Shown here: positions 49,836 through 59,925 of the stretch, piece by piece
Layout of the letters: the number at the start of each line of letters is the position of its first letter
Numbering within the stretch: position 1 is the first letter of the stretch
Assembly: GCA_963678465.1 (NCBI GenBank)
Contig: OY782858.1
Location: forward strand, 1,674,001-1,738,000
Length of the DNA stretch: 64,000 nt
Source: Paludibacter sp963678465
Lineage (GTDB): Bacteria; Bacteroidota; Bacteroidia; Bacteroidales; Paludibacteraceae
Direction: 5' to 3'
The notes under the pieces: model-generated
Seen by the model: the letters and a program-made list of their open reading frames with translations, nothing else
Told to the model about the DNA's origin: nothing
Database searches by the model: none
Made by a program: the position numbers and the translations under genes

Positions 49836-50939
49836 ATGAGCAAAAACGGATACAGCTTAACCAAATCATCTTCAAAAAATGGCTATGATTGGTGGTGGCA
49901 CTCATTTGTAGCAACACATGCTGTAACAGGAGAACTGAAACCTTTTTTTATAGAATATTATGTACTGAATCCGGGCTTATGGAAAGGGCAGATCGTTTTC
50001 GGGCAACAAAAGGAAAATCAATTAAATCAGAAAAGACCCTGTTACGCTATGCTTAAAGTTGGGACATGGGGCGAGGATAAAGTACAATTGCATAATTTTT
50101 TCAGAATAACTGATTTTCATGCTTCGACCAAAGAGCTTGAATGCAGCATAGGCTCAAACAAACTCAGCGAAACAAGTCTGAGCGGAACTGTATCTGTTTC
50201 GGAAAAGGAAAGAGACGCATACCCAGAACGAATGAGTGATGCAGGTTCGATGCAATGGAATTTATCAATTGAAAAAACGGTGAAGTTTGATGTGGGATTT
50301 GGTAGTTCGAAATTAATGAATCTATTGGGTGCTTTTCATATGTATTGGCATGTTGAAGGTATGAAATGTAAGTTGAAAGGAGAAGTAATTCTCAACAACG
50401 AAAAATACCTTGTGTCTCCCGAAACATCCTATGGTTACCAGGATAAGAATTGGGGAAAAGACTATACAAATCCATGGATATGGCTCAACTGCAACAACTT
50501 TCGGTCAAAGAGAACCAACACCAATGTTGATGCAAGCTTAGATGTAGGCGGAGGTTGTCCGAAAGTATTTGGAGTTGCTTTACAACGTCGCATCCTAACT
50601 GCGTTCTATTACGAAGGTGAATTTATTGAATTTAACTTTTCTAAATTTTGGAAGAAATCACATCAGAATTTTAGCACGCATGAAGATGAAAAGTATTTTT
50701 ATTGGGATATAATTTCAGATAATACAACGCACAAACTGGAAGTCCATTTCAAATGCGATAAATCAAAAATGCTATTGGTAAATTACGAATCGCCCAAAGG
50801 TGAAAAGAATCACAATAAATTATGGAATGGCGGTCATGCCGAAGGCACAATAAAACTCTTTAAGAAAAAAAATAATGAATTAATACTTGTGGATGAATTA
50901 GAAGGCAGTCTGGGCGGTTGCGAATACGGGGAATACTAA
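49836..50939 (+). CDS. Tocopherol-cyclase-like family protein
   Basis: This 367-residue soluble protein carries the family pattern YGYQDKNWGKDYTNPWIWLNCNNF (about 203-226; WG then a P-W-x-W pair), and WWWHSFVATHAVTGELKPFFIEYY near the start. Tocopherol cyclase homologues in Firmicutes and Bacteroidota share this beta-sandwich layout, but these organisms make no tocopherol, so the substrate must differ. No signal peptide is seen. It lies alone between DUF389 and a TauE/SafE gene, 49 nt before the latter. Confidence 0.7.
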   Translation: MSKNGYSLTKSSSKNGYDWWWHSFVATHAVTGELKPFFIEYYVLNPGLWKGQIVFGQQKENQLNQKRPCYAMLKVGTWGEDKVQLHNFFRITDFHASTKELECSIGSNKLSETSLSGTVSVSEKERDAYPERMSDAGSMQWNLSIEKTVKFDVGFGSSKLMNLLGAFHMYWHVEGMKCKLKGEVILNNEKYLVSPETSYGYQDKNWGKDYTNPWIWLNCNNFRSKRTNTNVDASLDVGGGCPKVFGVALQRRILTAFYYEGEFIEFNFSKFWKKSHQNFSTHEDEKYFYWDIISDNTTHKLEVHFKCDKSKMLLVNYESPKGEKNHNKLWNGGHAEGTIKLFKKKNNELILVDELEGSLGGCEYGEY

Positions 50940-50988
50940 ATACTGATAAACAACAAATTAGCATTCAAATCATTTTAAAATTGTTTTT

Positions 50989-51762
50989 ATGGAGATCGTA
51001 ATTATTTGTCTGGCAGCATTTTTAACGGCTATATTAACTTTCTTCTCGGGCTTTGGGTTGGGAACTATCCTTGCCCCTGTTTTTGCTATATTCTTTCCCA
51101 TCGATATTGCTATTGCACTCACCGGCGTTGTACATTTTTCGAATAATCTTTTCAAAATTGCACTGATAGGCAGAAATACCGACAAAGCAGTTTTGCTGCG
51201 TTTTGGAATCCCGGCCATTTTAGCTTCGTTTGCCGGAGCATGGTTATTATTAAAAATCACTGTTCTGCCTACCATTGTAGAATACGAGTTATGGGGCAAA
51301 ACATTCGAAATTACAGCCGTAAAACTGATCATTGCTTTGCTGTTAATCATTTTCTCCATCCTTGAAATTTCGCCCTCGTTCCAAAAAGTTCAATTCGGAA
51401 AAGACAAATTAGTGTGGGGGGGAATTCTGAGCGGATTCTTCGGTGGTTTATCAGGAATTCAGGGAGCCATTCGCAGTGCGTTTTTAATAAAAAGCGGACT
51501 TTCAAAAGAAGCTTATATTGCAACCGGCGTTGTAATTGCCTGTTTGGTAGATTTCACAAGGCTCTCGGTTTATGCCTCGCGCTTTACGACTGCAAATCTG
51601 CACGAAAACATGACACTTTTAATTTCGGCAACACTTGCTGCAATAGCAGGAGCATATTTTGGCAAGAAACTGCTAAAAAAAGTCACCTTACATAGTATAC
51701 AACTCGTTGTAGCCGTAATGCTTATATTAATTTCAATTGCATTAGGTTTAGGCATTATTTAA
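50989..51762 (+). CDS. TauE/SafE-family membrane protein
   Basis: This 257-residue permease has about eight hydrophobic helices in two inverted halves. FFSGFGLGTILAPVFAIFFPIDIAIALTGVVHFSNNLFK is the family's first repeat and LSGFFGGLSGIQGAIRSAFLI the second. The family exports sulfite, sulfoacetate or other organic anions; the substrate is not readable. It begins 49 nt after the tocopherol-cyclase-like gene and could be co-transcribed. GC content is higher than in the preceding AT-rich genes. Confidence 0.88.
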   Translation: MEIVIICLAAFLTAILTFFSGFGLGTILAPVFAIFFPIDIAIALTGVVHFSNNLFKIALIGRNTDKAVLLRFGIPAILASFAGAWLLLKITVLPTIVEYELWGKTFEITAVKLIIALLLIIFSILEISPSFQKVQFGKDKLVWGGILSGFFGGLSGIQGAIRSAFLIKSGLSKEAYIATGVVIACLVDFTRLSVYASRFTTANLHENMTLLISATLAAIAGAYFGKKLLKKVTLHSIQLVVAVMLILISIALGLGII

Positions 51763-52356
51763 CCTTATCACCGACCAAAGAACATCAACTAAACCATTCA
51801 GCTATATCGAATTTGGAAGCTGCTTCGTGAACTTTGTTTCACACGAACTGATCCACTACATCTTAAATTTTATTTTAAATCACTACTAATCAAAAGTATA
51901 TAAACAACAACGAGATGCACTCCAGTGTAGCTCTTACAAGCTTCCAATTTTAAAAAAACGGCCTCTACCTCAAGTAATTTACCATATATCCGCTTTAATT
52001 AAAAAAAAAATGTATATTTGCACAATATCAATATTTATAAATTGGATATTAATACTTTACGAACGTTTATGATATATTTGCCTTAATAAAATATCATTAT
52101 CCCCAATACCTGAACTTTGTCAAACAGAAATTAAATCGTAAGGAAACTGCATTCGGTTGATAAAACAGCTTAGCAACAAGATAAAACGCAGTCATCAAAA
52201 GATTTGAAATACAAAAATCGAAAGTTAAGATTCGTAACGTAAATAAAGCCAATAGCATTGTATCTGAAATGAGACACAAATAAATTGCAGGTAACAGCCT
52301 GACTAAATATGAGCAATACTGATCACAGTTGATTTATAAGTTTTGCCCTGACTTTC
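51763..52356. other. Intergenic gap before the PAS kinase gene
   Basis: These 594 AT-rich bases hold two TATATTTG -7-like boxes (52014-52021, 52074-52081), both followed by 280 or more bases before the kinase start and without matching -33 boxes. No tandem repeat, RNA gene or convincing small frame is visible. Confidence 0.4.
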
Positions 52357-54066
52357 ATGATTATAGAAACTGTTGAATCACAAATAAATACTATACCTAT
52401 GAAATCCCGCAAATTCAATATAACGGAAGTTTTTAGTTTTGAAATCAAAATAACACTTAACTATTTGATTTTTGGAATGTTATGGATTCTTTTTTCAGAC
52501 AAACTGCTCGATTTATTGATGACAGATGCAGATCTGCTAACAAAATTTCAAACCTATAAAGGCGCTTTCTTCATTTTCGTCACCACTGCCTTTTTGTATT
52601 TCTTTGTCAAAACACACATGCGAAGTTTAAGATTGGCCGAAGCAAAACTTATAGAAAGCGAAAGTCATTACAAAACACTTTTCAACGACAATCATTCCAT
52701 AATTTTACTTTTAAATTCTGACAATGCAAAAATTGAAGGTGCCAACCCGGCCGCTTGTAATTACTATGGGTGGACGCATTCCGAATTAAGCAGTAAAAGC
52801 ATTTACGATTTCAGCACTATCGATAAAGACCAAATAGGCAACTGGTTACAAACCGTAAAAACTGAATTTCAAAATCATCTTTTCAGCCAGCATCGCTTAG
52901 CCAATGGCGAAATAAGAGAAGTGGAGATATACTCAAGCCCAATAAACATCTCCAATAAGATCATGATTTATTCGGTCATCCGCGATATTACCGAACAACG
53001 AAATGCTGAGCTTCAACTCCGAAAACTTTCAAAAGCGGTAGAACAAAGCCCTATTGGAATATGTATTACCGACCCGGATGGAATTATCGAATACATCAAC
53101 CCCCAAATCACCAGGCTTACAGGATTTTCGGAAGATGAATTACTCAACAAAGATGCAATAATATTCGGCACGGGAGAAAAGTCGAACCTTGAACACATTA
53201 ATCTCTGGCAAACAATAAGAACTGGAAATATATGGAGCGGAGAGTTCCACAATAAGAAAAAAAACGGAAAACGCTACTGGGAATCGGACACCATTTCGCC
53301 CATTCTTGATACTACAGGGCAGATAACACATTTTTTGTCGATAAAGGAAGATATAACCGACAGGAAACGAGCCGAAATTGCATTAAACAAATCAGAAAAA
53401 CTATTGAGAAAATTTGCTTCACATCTTCAAAACGTAAGAGAAGAAGAAAAAGTGGCAATAGCCCGCGAAATACACGATGACCTTGGACAAACTTTAGTCG
53501 CTCTTAAAATAAACACAGGAATGTTAAAAAACAAAATCGTTAAGTGTGCCACCAACAACGCTTCGGAAGAAATTGTAGATGGATTCGATGGTATAGTAAA
53601 CCTGATAGATGACACCATAAAATCTGCCCGGCGAATTATGAGCGGACTGCGGCCAGAGTTGCTCGATATGAATGGTTTTGCGAGTGCTGCAAGTTCTTAT
53701 CTTCATGAGTTCGAGGAGAGATATCAAATTAAATGTGAATTCAACGCAGAGAGTTCAAACATTGAAATGAATTCTCAACAGTCTCTTTCATTTTTCCGAA
53801 TTCTTCAGGAATCGCTCAACAACATAGCCAAACATTCGAAAGCCACACTCGTAAAAGTTCAGTTAAAAACAGAAGCCGGTAAACTAATACTAGAAGTTAC
53901 CGATAATGGGATAGGTTTCGATATCAATAACAGTGGCAGACAGGACTCGTACGGAATGATAGGGATGAAAGAAAGAATGGTTTTATTGGGAGGTGAATTA
54001 ACTATTAGAAGTAAAATCGGCAAGGGAACAAGCGTCAGGGTTGAAATTCCATGGGATGTAAAATAA
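52357..54066 (+). CDS. PAS-domain sensor histidine kinase of the NarL-partner (HisKA_3) type
   Basis: This 569-residue kinase has two N-terminal membrane helices (about 37-52 and 66-84), two PAS domains (about 105-215 and 225-345, with LLNSDNAKIEGANPAAC and GICITDPDGIIEYINP), a HisKA_3 dimerisation region with REIHDDLGQTLVALK (His373), and a HATPase with DNGIGFDINN. The HisKA_3 type normally pairs with a LuxR/NarL-type response regulator, but none is adjacent. Met15 (52399) is a possible later start. No obvious -33/-7 pair lies nearby. Confidence 0.93.
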   Translation: MIIETVESQINTIPMKSRKFNITEVFSFEIKITLNYLIFGMLWILFSDKLLDLLMTDADLLTKFQTYKGAFFIFVTTAFLYFFVKTHMRSLRLAEAKLIESESHYKTLFNDNHSIILLLNSDNAKIEGANPAACNYYGWTHSELSSKSIYDFSTIDKDQIGNWLQTVKTEFQNHLFSQHRLANGEIREVEIYSSPINISNKIMIYSVIRDITEQRNAELQLRKLSKAVEQSPIGICITDPDGIIEYINPQITRLTGFSEDELLNKDAIIFGTGEKSNLEHINLWQTIRTGNIWSGEFHNKKKNGKRYWESDTISPILDTTGQITHFLSIKEDITDRKRAEIALNKSEKLLRKFASHLQNVREEEKVAIAREIHDDLGQTLVALKINTGMLKNKIVKCATNNASEEIVDGFDGIVNLIDDTIKSARRIMSGLRPELLDMNGFASAASSYLHEFEERYQIKCEFNAESSNIEMNSQQSLSFFRILQESLNNIAKHSKATLVKVQLKTEAGKLILEVTDNGIGFDINNSGRQDSYGMIGMKERMVLLGGELTIRSKIGKGTSVRVEIPWDVK

Positions 54067-54153
54067 CAAACAGGTTTTTCATTTTCGAAACGTAAAAATT
54101 CAAATTAAATAACTTACGATCCAATATTTAAAGGCAATTAAACCGAAAATAAC

Positions 54154-54546
54154 ATGTTTACAGTAGATCAAATTGAACTGGCTCACAGTAAAATTAAAAC
54201 AGGAGCCGAATTTCCAAAATATATTCAGGAAATAAAAGCATTAGGAGTGCTGGCGTTCGAAACCTGGGTGGTTGATAGCCATACCGAGTATTTCGGAACA
54301 AACGGTTTTCAAACAAAGTCGAAACCTCAATATGATGAATTGACCATAGCCAGTGGAAGTGATAAAACAAATTTTATCAGACTGCTGAAAAGCCATCAAA
54401 AAGGTGAAACAGATTATTTTACATTTTGTAAACATTGTGCCGAAACCGGAATTGAAAACTGGCTGATGGACCTGGATAAAATGACTTGTACGTACTACGA
54501 CAAAGCCGGAAATGAAATATTAGTTGAAAACATTCCGGCTATTTAA
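54154..54546 (+). CDS. DUF1398-family (YbcV-like) protein
   Basis: This 130-residue soluble protein matches, by recall, the DUF1398 family: MFTVDQIELAHSKIKTGAEFP at the start, VLAFETWVVDSHTEYFG in the middle and GIENWLMDLDKMTCTYYDKAGNE near the end. Homologues occur in many bacteria and phages, with no known function. It lies 87 nt after the PAS kinase gene and 58 nt before rsgA; a common transcript is possible. Confidence 0.82.
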   Translation: MFTVDQIELAHSKIKTGAEFPKYIQEIKALGVLAFETWVVDSHTEYFGTNGFQTKSKPQYDELTIASGSDKTNFIRLLKSHQKGETDYFTFCKHCAETGIENWLMDLDKMTCTYYDKAGNEILVENIPAI

Positions 54547-54604
54547 AAGCAAAAAAATCACAGTTTCAAAACCATGAAGGCACTTATCAAACAAACAACA
54601 GAAT

Positions 54605-55684
54605 ATGAATACCAAAATTACATTAGAAGATGTTGGGTATAATGATAAATTCCGGCAATTGAGAATTGAAAATCATCTTTCGGATTTCGAAATTGGAAGA
54701 GTCATTGCTGAGCACAAAGAAAGATATATAGTAAGCACCGAAAACGGTGAATACGAAGCCGAAATAACCGGAAATTTACGCTTTTCGGCGAATAACCGTT
54801 TGGATTTTCCAGCGGTGGGCGATTGGGTGGCAATAACAACCTACAGTTCCGACTCATCATTTATTCACAAAGTTTTACCAAGATTTTCAGTGATAACAAG
54901 ACAAACCGTTGGGCAATTTGGAGAAATACAAATAATAGGAGCAAATATTGATTATGCACTTTTAATTCAGGCTGTCGACAGAGATTTTAACATCAACAGA
55001 CTTGAAAGGTACCTTACGATCTGTTATTCGTCGAAAGTAAAACCAATAATAGTACTGACAAAAACTGATTTAATTGACAAACAAAAACTAGCTGATATCA
55101 AAGAGAGTATCCACCAACGAATAAACGACATTTCGGTATTTGCAATCAGTAGCGAAACTCACGAAGGATACGAAGTATTAAAAACGACAATCGAAAAAGG
55201 AAAAACCTATTGTATGCTAGGTTCTTCGGGCGTTGGGAAATCAACTTTACTGAACAATCTTTCCGGGAAAACGATAATGAAGACTGATGCTATCAGCCAA
55301 AGCACAAACAAAGGAAGACACGTAACAAGTCACCGGGAATTAGTTGTTCTCGAGGATGGTGGCATTCTTATTGACAACCCGGGAATGAGAGAAGTAGGAA
55401 TCACAGCAACTACACAGGGATTAGAAACAACTTTCGATAAGATTATAGATCTTTCGAAAAATTGCAAATTCAAAGATTGTACGCATATAAACGAAGTTGG
55501 CTGTTCGGTAATTGAAGCCGTTGAGAAAGGAGAAATTGACAAAAAATCATACGAAAACTACCTTAAGCTGGAACGAGAAAAAGCACATTTCGAATCGACA
55601 ATTGTAGAAAAGCGAAAAAAAGACAAAGAATTTGGGAAAGTGATGAAAAACTACAAAAAGGATATGAAAAGAAATCCACATTAA
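54605..55684 (+). CDS. rsgA: Ribosome small subunit-dependent GTPase A
   Basis: This 359-residue circularly permuted GTPase helps mature the 30S subunit. An OB-fold domain comes first (about 30-100), with IGRVIAEHKERYIV. The G4 motif VLTKTDLID (about 148) precedes G1 GSSGVGKST (about 206), the permuted order. A zinc knuckle with NCKFKDCTHINEVGCSV (about 285-302) and a basic C-terminal helix follow. It is the longer of the two common RsgA lengths. The next gene begins 16 nt after its stop. Confidence 0.95.
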   Translation: MNTKITLEDVGYNDKFRQLRIENHLSDFEIGRVIAEHKERYIVSTENGEYEAEITGNLRFSANNRLDFPAVGDWVAITTYSSDSSFIHKVLPRFSVITRQTVGQFGEIQIIGANIDYALLIQAVDRDFNINRLERYLTICYSSKVKPIIVLTKTDLIDKQKLADIKESIHQRINDISVFAISSETHEGYEVLKTTIEKGKTYCMLGSSGVGKSTLLNNLSGKTIMKTDAISQSTNKGRHVTSHRELVVLEDGGILIDNPGMREVGITATTQGLETTFDKIIDLSKNCKFKDCTHINEVGCSVIEAVEKGEIDKKSYENYLKLEREKAHFESTIVEKRKKDKEFGKVMKNYKKDMKRNPH

Positions 55685-55700
55685 CAAGACAGTAAAACCC

Positions 55701-56744
55701 ATGTATCCAAAACTAATTGTTTACTACTTTTCGGGAACCGGTAATTCGCAAAAAGTAGCGCTTTGGCTATCGCAAACTGCTAAAGAAATGAATATGGAGG
55801 CTGAATTGATTAACATTGCCAATGCCGCCACCCTACATCAATCAGCACCAATTCCCTATGCTTTAGTGGCATTTGTATCTCCAGTGCATGGTTTTAATTA
55901 TCCACCTGTAATGCTGCATTTTATCCGTCATTTTCCAAAAGGAAAAAATGATATTCTTCTTATCAATACACGCGCGGGAATGTTGATCGGAAAATGGATT
56001 ACGCCGGGGCTTTCGGGTATTACATTTTATTTTTCAGGACTTCGGCTTTTACGAAAAGGTTACCACATCAAAGCCATGTATCCGGTAGACTTACCGTCCA
56101 ACTGGATTTCGGTTCATCCGGGACTAAACGAACAAACTGTGACTTATCTTCACGAACAAAACAAAAAAAGAGTTTCGTCCTTTGCCCATAAAGTACTTAC
56201 GGGGCAACCCGAATTTAAAAAAGCTGCATCCGAATTAATTCAGGATGTTATTGTTGCGCCTGTTGCCCTGGGGTATTATTTTTTCGGAAGGTTTATGTTT
56301 GCCAAAACATATTTTGCTTCGGCCGACTGCGACAATTGCGATGCCTGTATTAAAAATTGCCCGGTGAAAGCCATCATAAAGGTGGATAACCGTCCGTTTT
56401 GGACTTTACGTTGCGAAAGTTGTATGCGCTGCATGAGCAATTGCCCCAAAAAAGCAATTGAAACAGCACATGGTTCTCTCGTGACATTTTCGGTCATTAA
56501 CTCTTTGGTATTGACTGCTTTTTTCCAAAAACACTTCCAGATTTTATTTTTTCCTATTGAAAATGAATTTATTGAATGGATCATTGAATCCATTATTTTC
56601 ATTGGCCTATTCACTGTTTGGTATAGAATTATTCACTATTTATTGCGGTTTAAATGGTTCGAACGCATTGTTGTGTTTACATCGCTCACCAGGTACAAAT
56701 TTTGGGGTCGACGATACAAAGCGCCCAGGGACAAAGACAACTAA
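55701..56744 (+). CDS. EFR1-type flavodoxin-like/ferredoxin fusion protein
   Basis: This 347-residue protein has an N-terminal flavodoxin-like domain with YYFSGTGNSQKVALW (about 9-23, phosphate loop SGTGNS) and a two-cluster ferredoxin part with CDNCDACIKNCPVKAI (about 212) and CESCMRCMSNCPKKAI (about 239). Two hydrophobic helices near the C-terminus (about 257-280 and 292-315) suggest membrane attachment. The arrangement matches proteins called EFR1 family ferredoxin. It probably passes electrons at low potential, with partners unknown. It starts 16 nt after rsgA. Confidence 0.85.
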   Translation: MYPKLIVYYFSGTGNSQKVALWLSQTAKEMNMEAELINIANAATLHQSAPIPYALVAFVSPVHGFNYPPVMLHFIRHFPKGKNDILLINTRAGMLIGKWITPGLSGITFYFSGLRLLRKGYHIKAMYPVDLPSNWISVHPGLNEQTVTYLHEQNKKRVSSFAHKVLTGQPEFKKAASELIQDVIVAPVALGYYFFGRFMFAKTYFASADCDNCDACIKNCPVKAIIKVDNRPFWTLRCESCMRCMSNCPKKAIETAHGSLVTFSVINSLVLTAFFQKHFQILFFPIENEFIEWIIESIIFIGLFTVWYRIIHYLLRFKWFERIVVFTSLTRYKFWGRRYKAPRDKDN

Positions 56745-57134
56745 AGGATATACAATTTTCAAATCCGACCGAAACCCTTTCTGTACCAATTAAAATGCAT
56801 TGCTATTTTTTTTGACGAAACCACTTATAAATACATAGCTGATTGCAACTTGTGTAAAAAATAGAATATTATATTCAATGGCCGATAGTTAAGCTGGAGT
56901 TTTTCTTCAAAAAAAGAGTTTTGAACATCAAAAAAAAAATTTATAATCACAGTAAACCAGCAGCAAAAAACAATATAAACAGCACAAAATAAACACATTA
57001 ATCAACATGTTACAAAACTATTAATTTTGCATGAATTTATAAATATTCCGAATTGATTTTTGTAATTTTGCAGCGTTTTATTTCGGTCATTAAAGTATGT
57101 GTAAAAACGATAAAATTAAATTCAAAAAAACGTT
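56745..57134. other. Intergenic gap before the phosphate transport pair
   Basis: This 390-base AT-rich stretch holds a poly-A tract near 56931-56940 and two plus-strand TAATTTTG boxes (57022-57029, 57063-57070). The second lies 65 nt before the next ATG and is the better -7 candidate, though its -33 region lacks TTTG. Nothing else is recognised. Confidence 0.45.
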
Positions 57135-57782
57135 ATGAACAATTCATTTCTCAACAGTTTAACTCCCAAAGAACCCAAATTCTTCCCAATTTTGAAACAA
57201 ATGGCTGATGTCATGTTTGTGGCTTCGAACTTAATGATCGAAAATGTTGAAAAAGGAGATCACGAATCGGCAATAGAGTACAACAAGAAGATCAAAGAAC
57301 AGGAAAAAATTGGCGATCGTTTGTCGACCAAAGTTTTTGATGAGCTAAACACTACTTTTATTACTCCTTTCGACCGCGAAGACATCCATCATTTGGCCAA
57401 CCGACTGGACGATGTAACCGACAGAATCAATAGCTGCTCAAAACGTATCGTGCTTTATAATCCAAAAAAGATGCCTCAAAGCGCAGTTGAATTGGCAAAA
57501 GTACTTCGCGATTGTACAGTTTGTATCGGTAAAGCAGTGGATGAATTGGATGTTCTTAAAAAAAGTTCGAAAAAAATTAAAGAGTACTGTATAGAGTTAC
57601 ATGACCTGGAAAATAAGGCCGACGATGTGTACGAACAATTCCTGATAGATTTGTTCGAAAATGAAAAAGACGCCATCGAAGTAATTAAATTGAAGGAAAT
57701 TATGTCCGAACTCGAAAAAGCAACAGACATTGCCGAGCAGGTCGGAAAAATCATTCAAACAATCATCGTAAAATACGCATAA
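57135..57782 (+). CDS. DUF47/PhoU-like protein linked to PitA
   Basis: This 215-residue all-helical protein belongs to the DUF47 group (PhoU-like), usually encoded next to Pit phosphate permeases and thought to regulate them. FDREDIHHLANRLDDVTDRINS is the conserved E/D-x3-HxL metal-binding helix, and ADDVYEQFL and LEKATDIAEQVGKII are the later partner helices. It starts the two-gene pit operon, 20 nt before pitA. Confidence 0.92.
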   Translation: MNNSFLNSLTPKEPKFFPILKQMADVMFVASNLMIENVEKGDHESAIEYNKKIKEQEKIGDRLSTKVFDELNTTFITPFDREDIHHLANRLDDVTDRINSCSKRIVLYNPKKMPQSAVELAKVLRDCTVCIGKAVDELDVLKKSSKKIKEYCIELHDLENKADDVYEQFLIDLFENEKDAIEVIKLKEIMSELEKATDIAEQVGKIIQTIIVKYA

Positions 57783-57802
57783 TTTATTCAATACGATAAA
57801 AG

Positions 57803-58852
57803 ATGACTCTATTAATTACGATTATCGCATTAGCGTTATTGTTCGACTTCATCAATGGTTTTCACGATGCTGCCAATTCGATCGCAACTATTGTTTCTAC
57901 CAAAGTATTAACTCCTTTCAGAGCTGTACTTTGGGCTGCTTTTTTCAACTTTGTTGCCTTTTTTATTGCTAAATATATTATTGGCGAATTCGGAATTGCA
58001 AATACAGTATCGAAAACTGTTATTGAAGAATTTATCACTCTACCGGTTATATTCTCGGGCATTGTAGCAGCCATAATGTGGAATCTGGCTACCTGGTGGC
58101 TGGGAATTCCTTCATCGTCTTCGCACACACTTATCGGCGGTTTCGCCGGGGCTGCCATCATGAGTACCATTATCAACAGCGGTTACACATCCTTTGGTTT
58201 CGAATCGGTAAAAGCAGATGTAATTATCAAAATCGCTTCATTTATAATTCTGGCTCCGGCAATAGGTATGGTCGTTTCGTCCCTTTTGACAATTTTAATT
58301 TTATATCTGTTTAAAAGGTCGAATCCTCATAAAGCAAACCTCTGGTTTAAGCGATTGCAATTGGTTTCCTCGGCCCTATTCAGTATCGGACACGGATTGA
58401 ACGACTCGCAAAAAGTGATGGGAATTATTGCCGCTGCTTTATTTGCTGCTTATACACAAAACGGTATAGATATGGGCATAAGAAGTATCGGCGAAATGCC
58501 CGACTGGGTTGCCTTTTCCTGTTTCACTGTAATTTCGCTCGGCACCATGTCCGGTGGTTGGAAAATTGTAAAAACAATGGGATCGCGCATAACTAAAGTA
58601 ACGCCACTCGAAGGGGTAGCTGCTGAAACTGCCGGCGCTTTGACATTGTATCTGACCGAAATTCTGAGAATACCTGTAAGTACCACACACACAATCACCG
58701 GAGCTATCATTGGTGTTGGCGCAGTAAAGCGCCTGTCTGCCGTTCGTTGGGGAGTAACCAAGAGTTTGTTGGTTGCATGGATACTTACAATCCCCGTAAG
58801 CGCTGCTTTAGCTGCACTGATTTATTTCCTTTTTGGGACTATGTTGTATTAA
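57803..58852 (+). CDS. pitA: Low-affinity inorganic phosphate transporter
   Basis: This 349-residue permease has the two Pit family signatures: FDFINGFHDAANSIATIV (about 15-32) and, in the second half, a GHGLNDSQKVMGIIAAAL-containing region (about 195-213). It has ten to eleven hydrophobic helices and WLGIPSSSSHTLIGG / IPVSTTHTITGAIIG paired loops. It imports phosphate with cations. It follows the DUF47 gene by 20 nt and ends at a strong terminator. Confidence 0.95.
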   Translation: MTLLITIIALALLFDFINGFHDAANSIATIVSTKVLTPFRAVLWAAFFNFVAFFIAKYIIGEFGIANTVSKTVIEEFITLPVIFSGIVAAIMWNLATWWLGIPSSSSHTLIGGFAGAAIMSTIINSGYTSFGFESVKADVIIKIASFIILAPAIGMVVSSLLTILILYLFKRSNPHKANLWFKRLQLVSSALFSIGHGLNDSQKVMGIIAAALFAAYTQNGIDMGIRSIGEMPDWVAFSCFTVISLGTMSGGWKIVKTMGSRITKVTPLEGVAAETAGALTLYLTEILRIPVSTTHTITGAIIGVGAVKRLSAVRWGVTKSLLVAWILTIPVSAALAALIYFLFGTMLY

Positions 58853-58871
58853 GCTTATAAAACTGTACTTT

Positions 58872-58912
58872 GAAGCCGTCGTTCACTTTATTGTGAACGA
58901 CGGCTTCTTTTA
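58872..58912 (+). terminator. Terminator of the DUF47-pitA operon
   Basis: GAAGCCGTCGTTCAC (58872-58886) pairs perfectly with GTGAACGACGGCTTC (58893-58907), with a 6-nt loop followed by TTTTATA. It lies 19 nt past the stop. Confidence 0.92.
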
Positions 58913-59098
58913 TATAGAATTCAGAATGCACCTCACCTACTGTCAATACCTTAACATAATAAACACTGCCGATATTTATTTTTCAGTAAAATAAGCTCAT
59001 TCTACACCGTTCAAACACTCCTCAATAAAACTTTTCAATGCATCGGTTGTTTCATTGCAACAAGTCGTGATACTTGAAGTACAAATAAAACTATTAAA

Positions 59099-59827
59099 AT
59101 GAAAACAACAGAAAATAAAATGAAAGTAGAAATCTGGAGCGATATCATGTGTCCGTTTTGCTATATAGGAAAACGTAAATTTGAAACTGCCTTATCGCAA
59201 TTCAGTCATGCTTCAGATGTGGAAATCGTTTGGAAAAGCTTTCTGCTTTCGCCCGACATGAAAACCGCACCCGACAAAAACATTCATCAGTTCCTGGCCG
59301 AACACAAAGACATAAGCATAGAACAAGCGCGGAATCTCAACAACCAGGTTGCTCTCTCGGCCCGGCAAAACGGATTGGTTTACAACCTGGACAAAACCAT
59401 TCCGGCCAATTCATTCAATGCTCACCGTCTTTCACATTTGGCAAAACAACATGGATTACAAGACAAAGCAGAAGAAATTTTATTTAAAGCTTATTTCACT
59501 GATGGAAAAAACATTGACGACATTCCCACATTGGTTCAGTTAGGAATCGAAATTGGGCTCGATGTCGACCAAGTAAAAACTGCTTTGGAAAACAACAGTT
59601 ATGCCGACGAGGTGCGACAAGATATTTACCAGGCAAGGCAAATTGGAGTAAGAGGCGTGCCTTTCTTTTTATTCAACAATAAACTGGCGGTAACCGGAGC
59701 ACAGGACAGTTCTGTTTTTCTCAATACGCTTGAGAAAGCGCTTAGTGAGTGGAAAAAAGAAAATCCCCAACGAATAATCGAAACAGTTGAAGGACAATTT
59801 TGCGACACTGAAGGTGAATGCAAATAA
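59099..59827 (+). CDS. FrnE-type DsbA-family oxidoreductase
   Basis: This 242-residue thioredoxin-fold protein has the active site CPFC in SDIMCPFCYIGKRKFE (about residue 18) and a long helical insert with DKTIPANSFNAHRLSHLAKQHG. GVRGVPFFLFNNKLAVTGAQ holds the cis-proline loop (VP). No signal peptide is present, so it acts in the cytoplasm, as FrnE proteins do. Met8 (59120) is an alternative start. A 2-Cys tail (CDTEGEC) sits at the extreme C-terminus and could be a second redox pair. Confidence 0.9.
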   Translation: MKTTENKMKVEIWSDIMCPFCYIGKRKFETALSQFSHASDVEIVWKSFLLSPDMKTAPDKNIHQFLAEHKDISIEQARNLNNQVALSARQNGLVYNLDKTIPANSFNAHRLSHLAKQHGLQDKAEEILFKAYFTDGKNIDDIPTLVQLGIEIGLDVDQVKTALENNSYADEVRQDIYQARQIGVRGVPFFLFNNKLAVTGAQDSSVFLNTLEKALSEWKKENPQRIIETVEGQFCDTEGECK

Positions 59828-59925
59828 AAATATTATGTAACACAATCAATCTTTTTTAAATAAAAAGCTAACTTTGCAGACGATTTTTATTAACGTAATC
59901 GCCATAGAAAAACAAAAGATACGGA

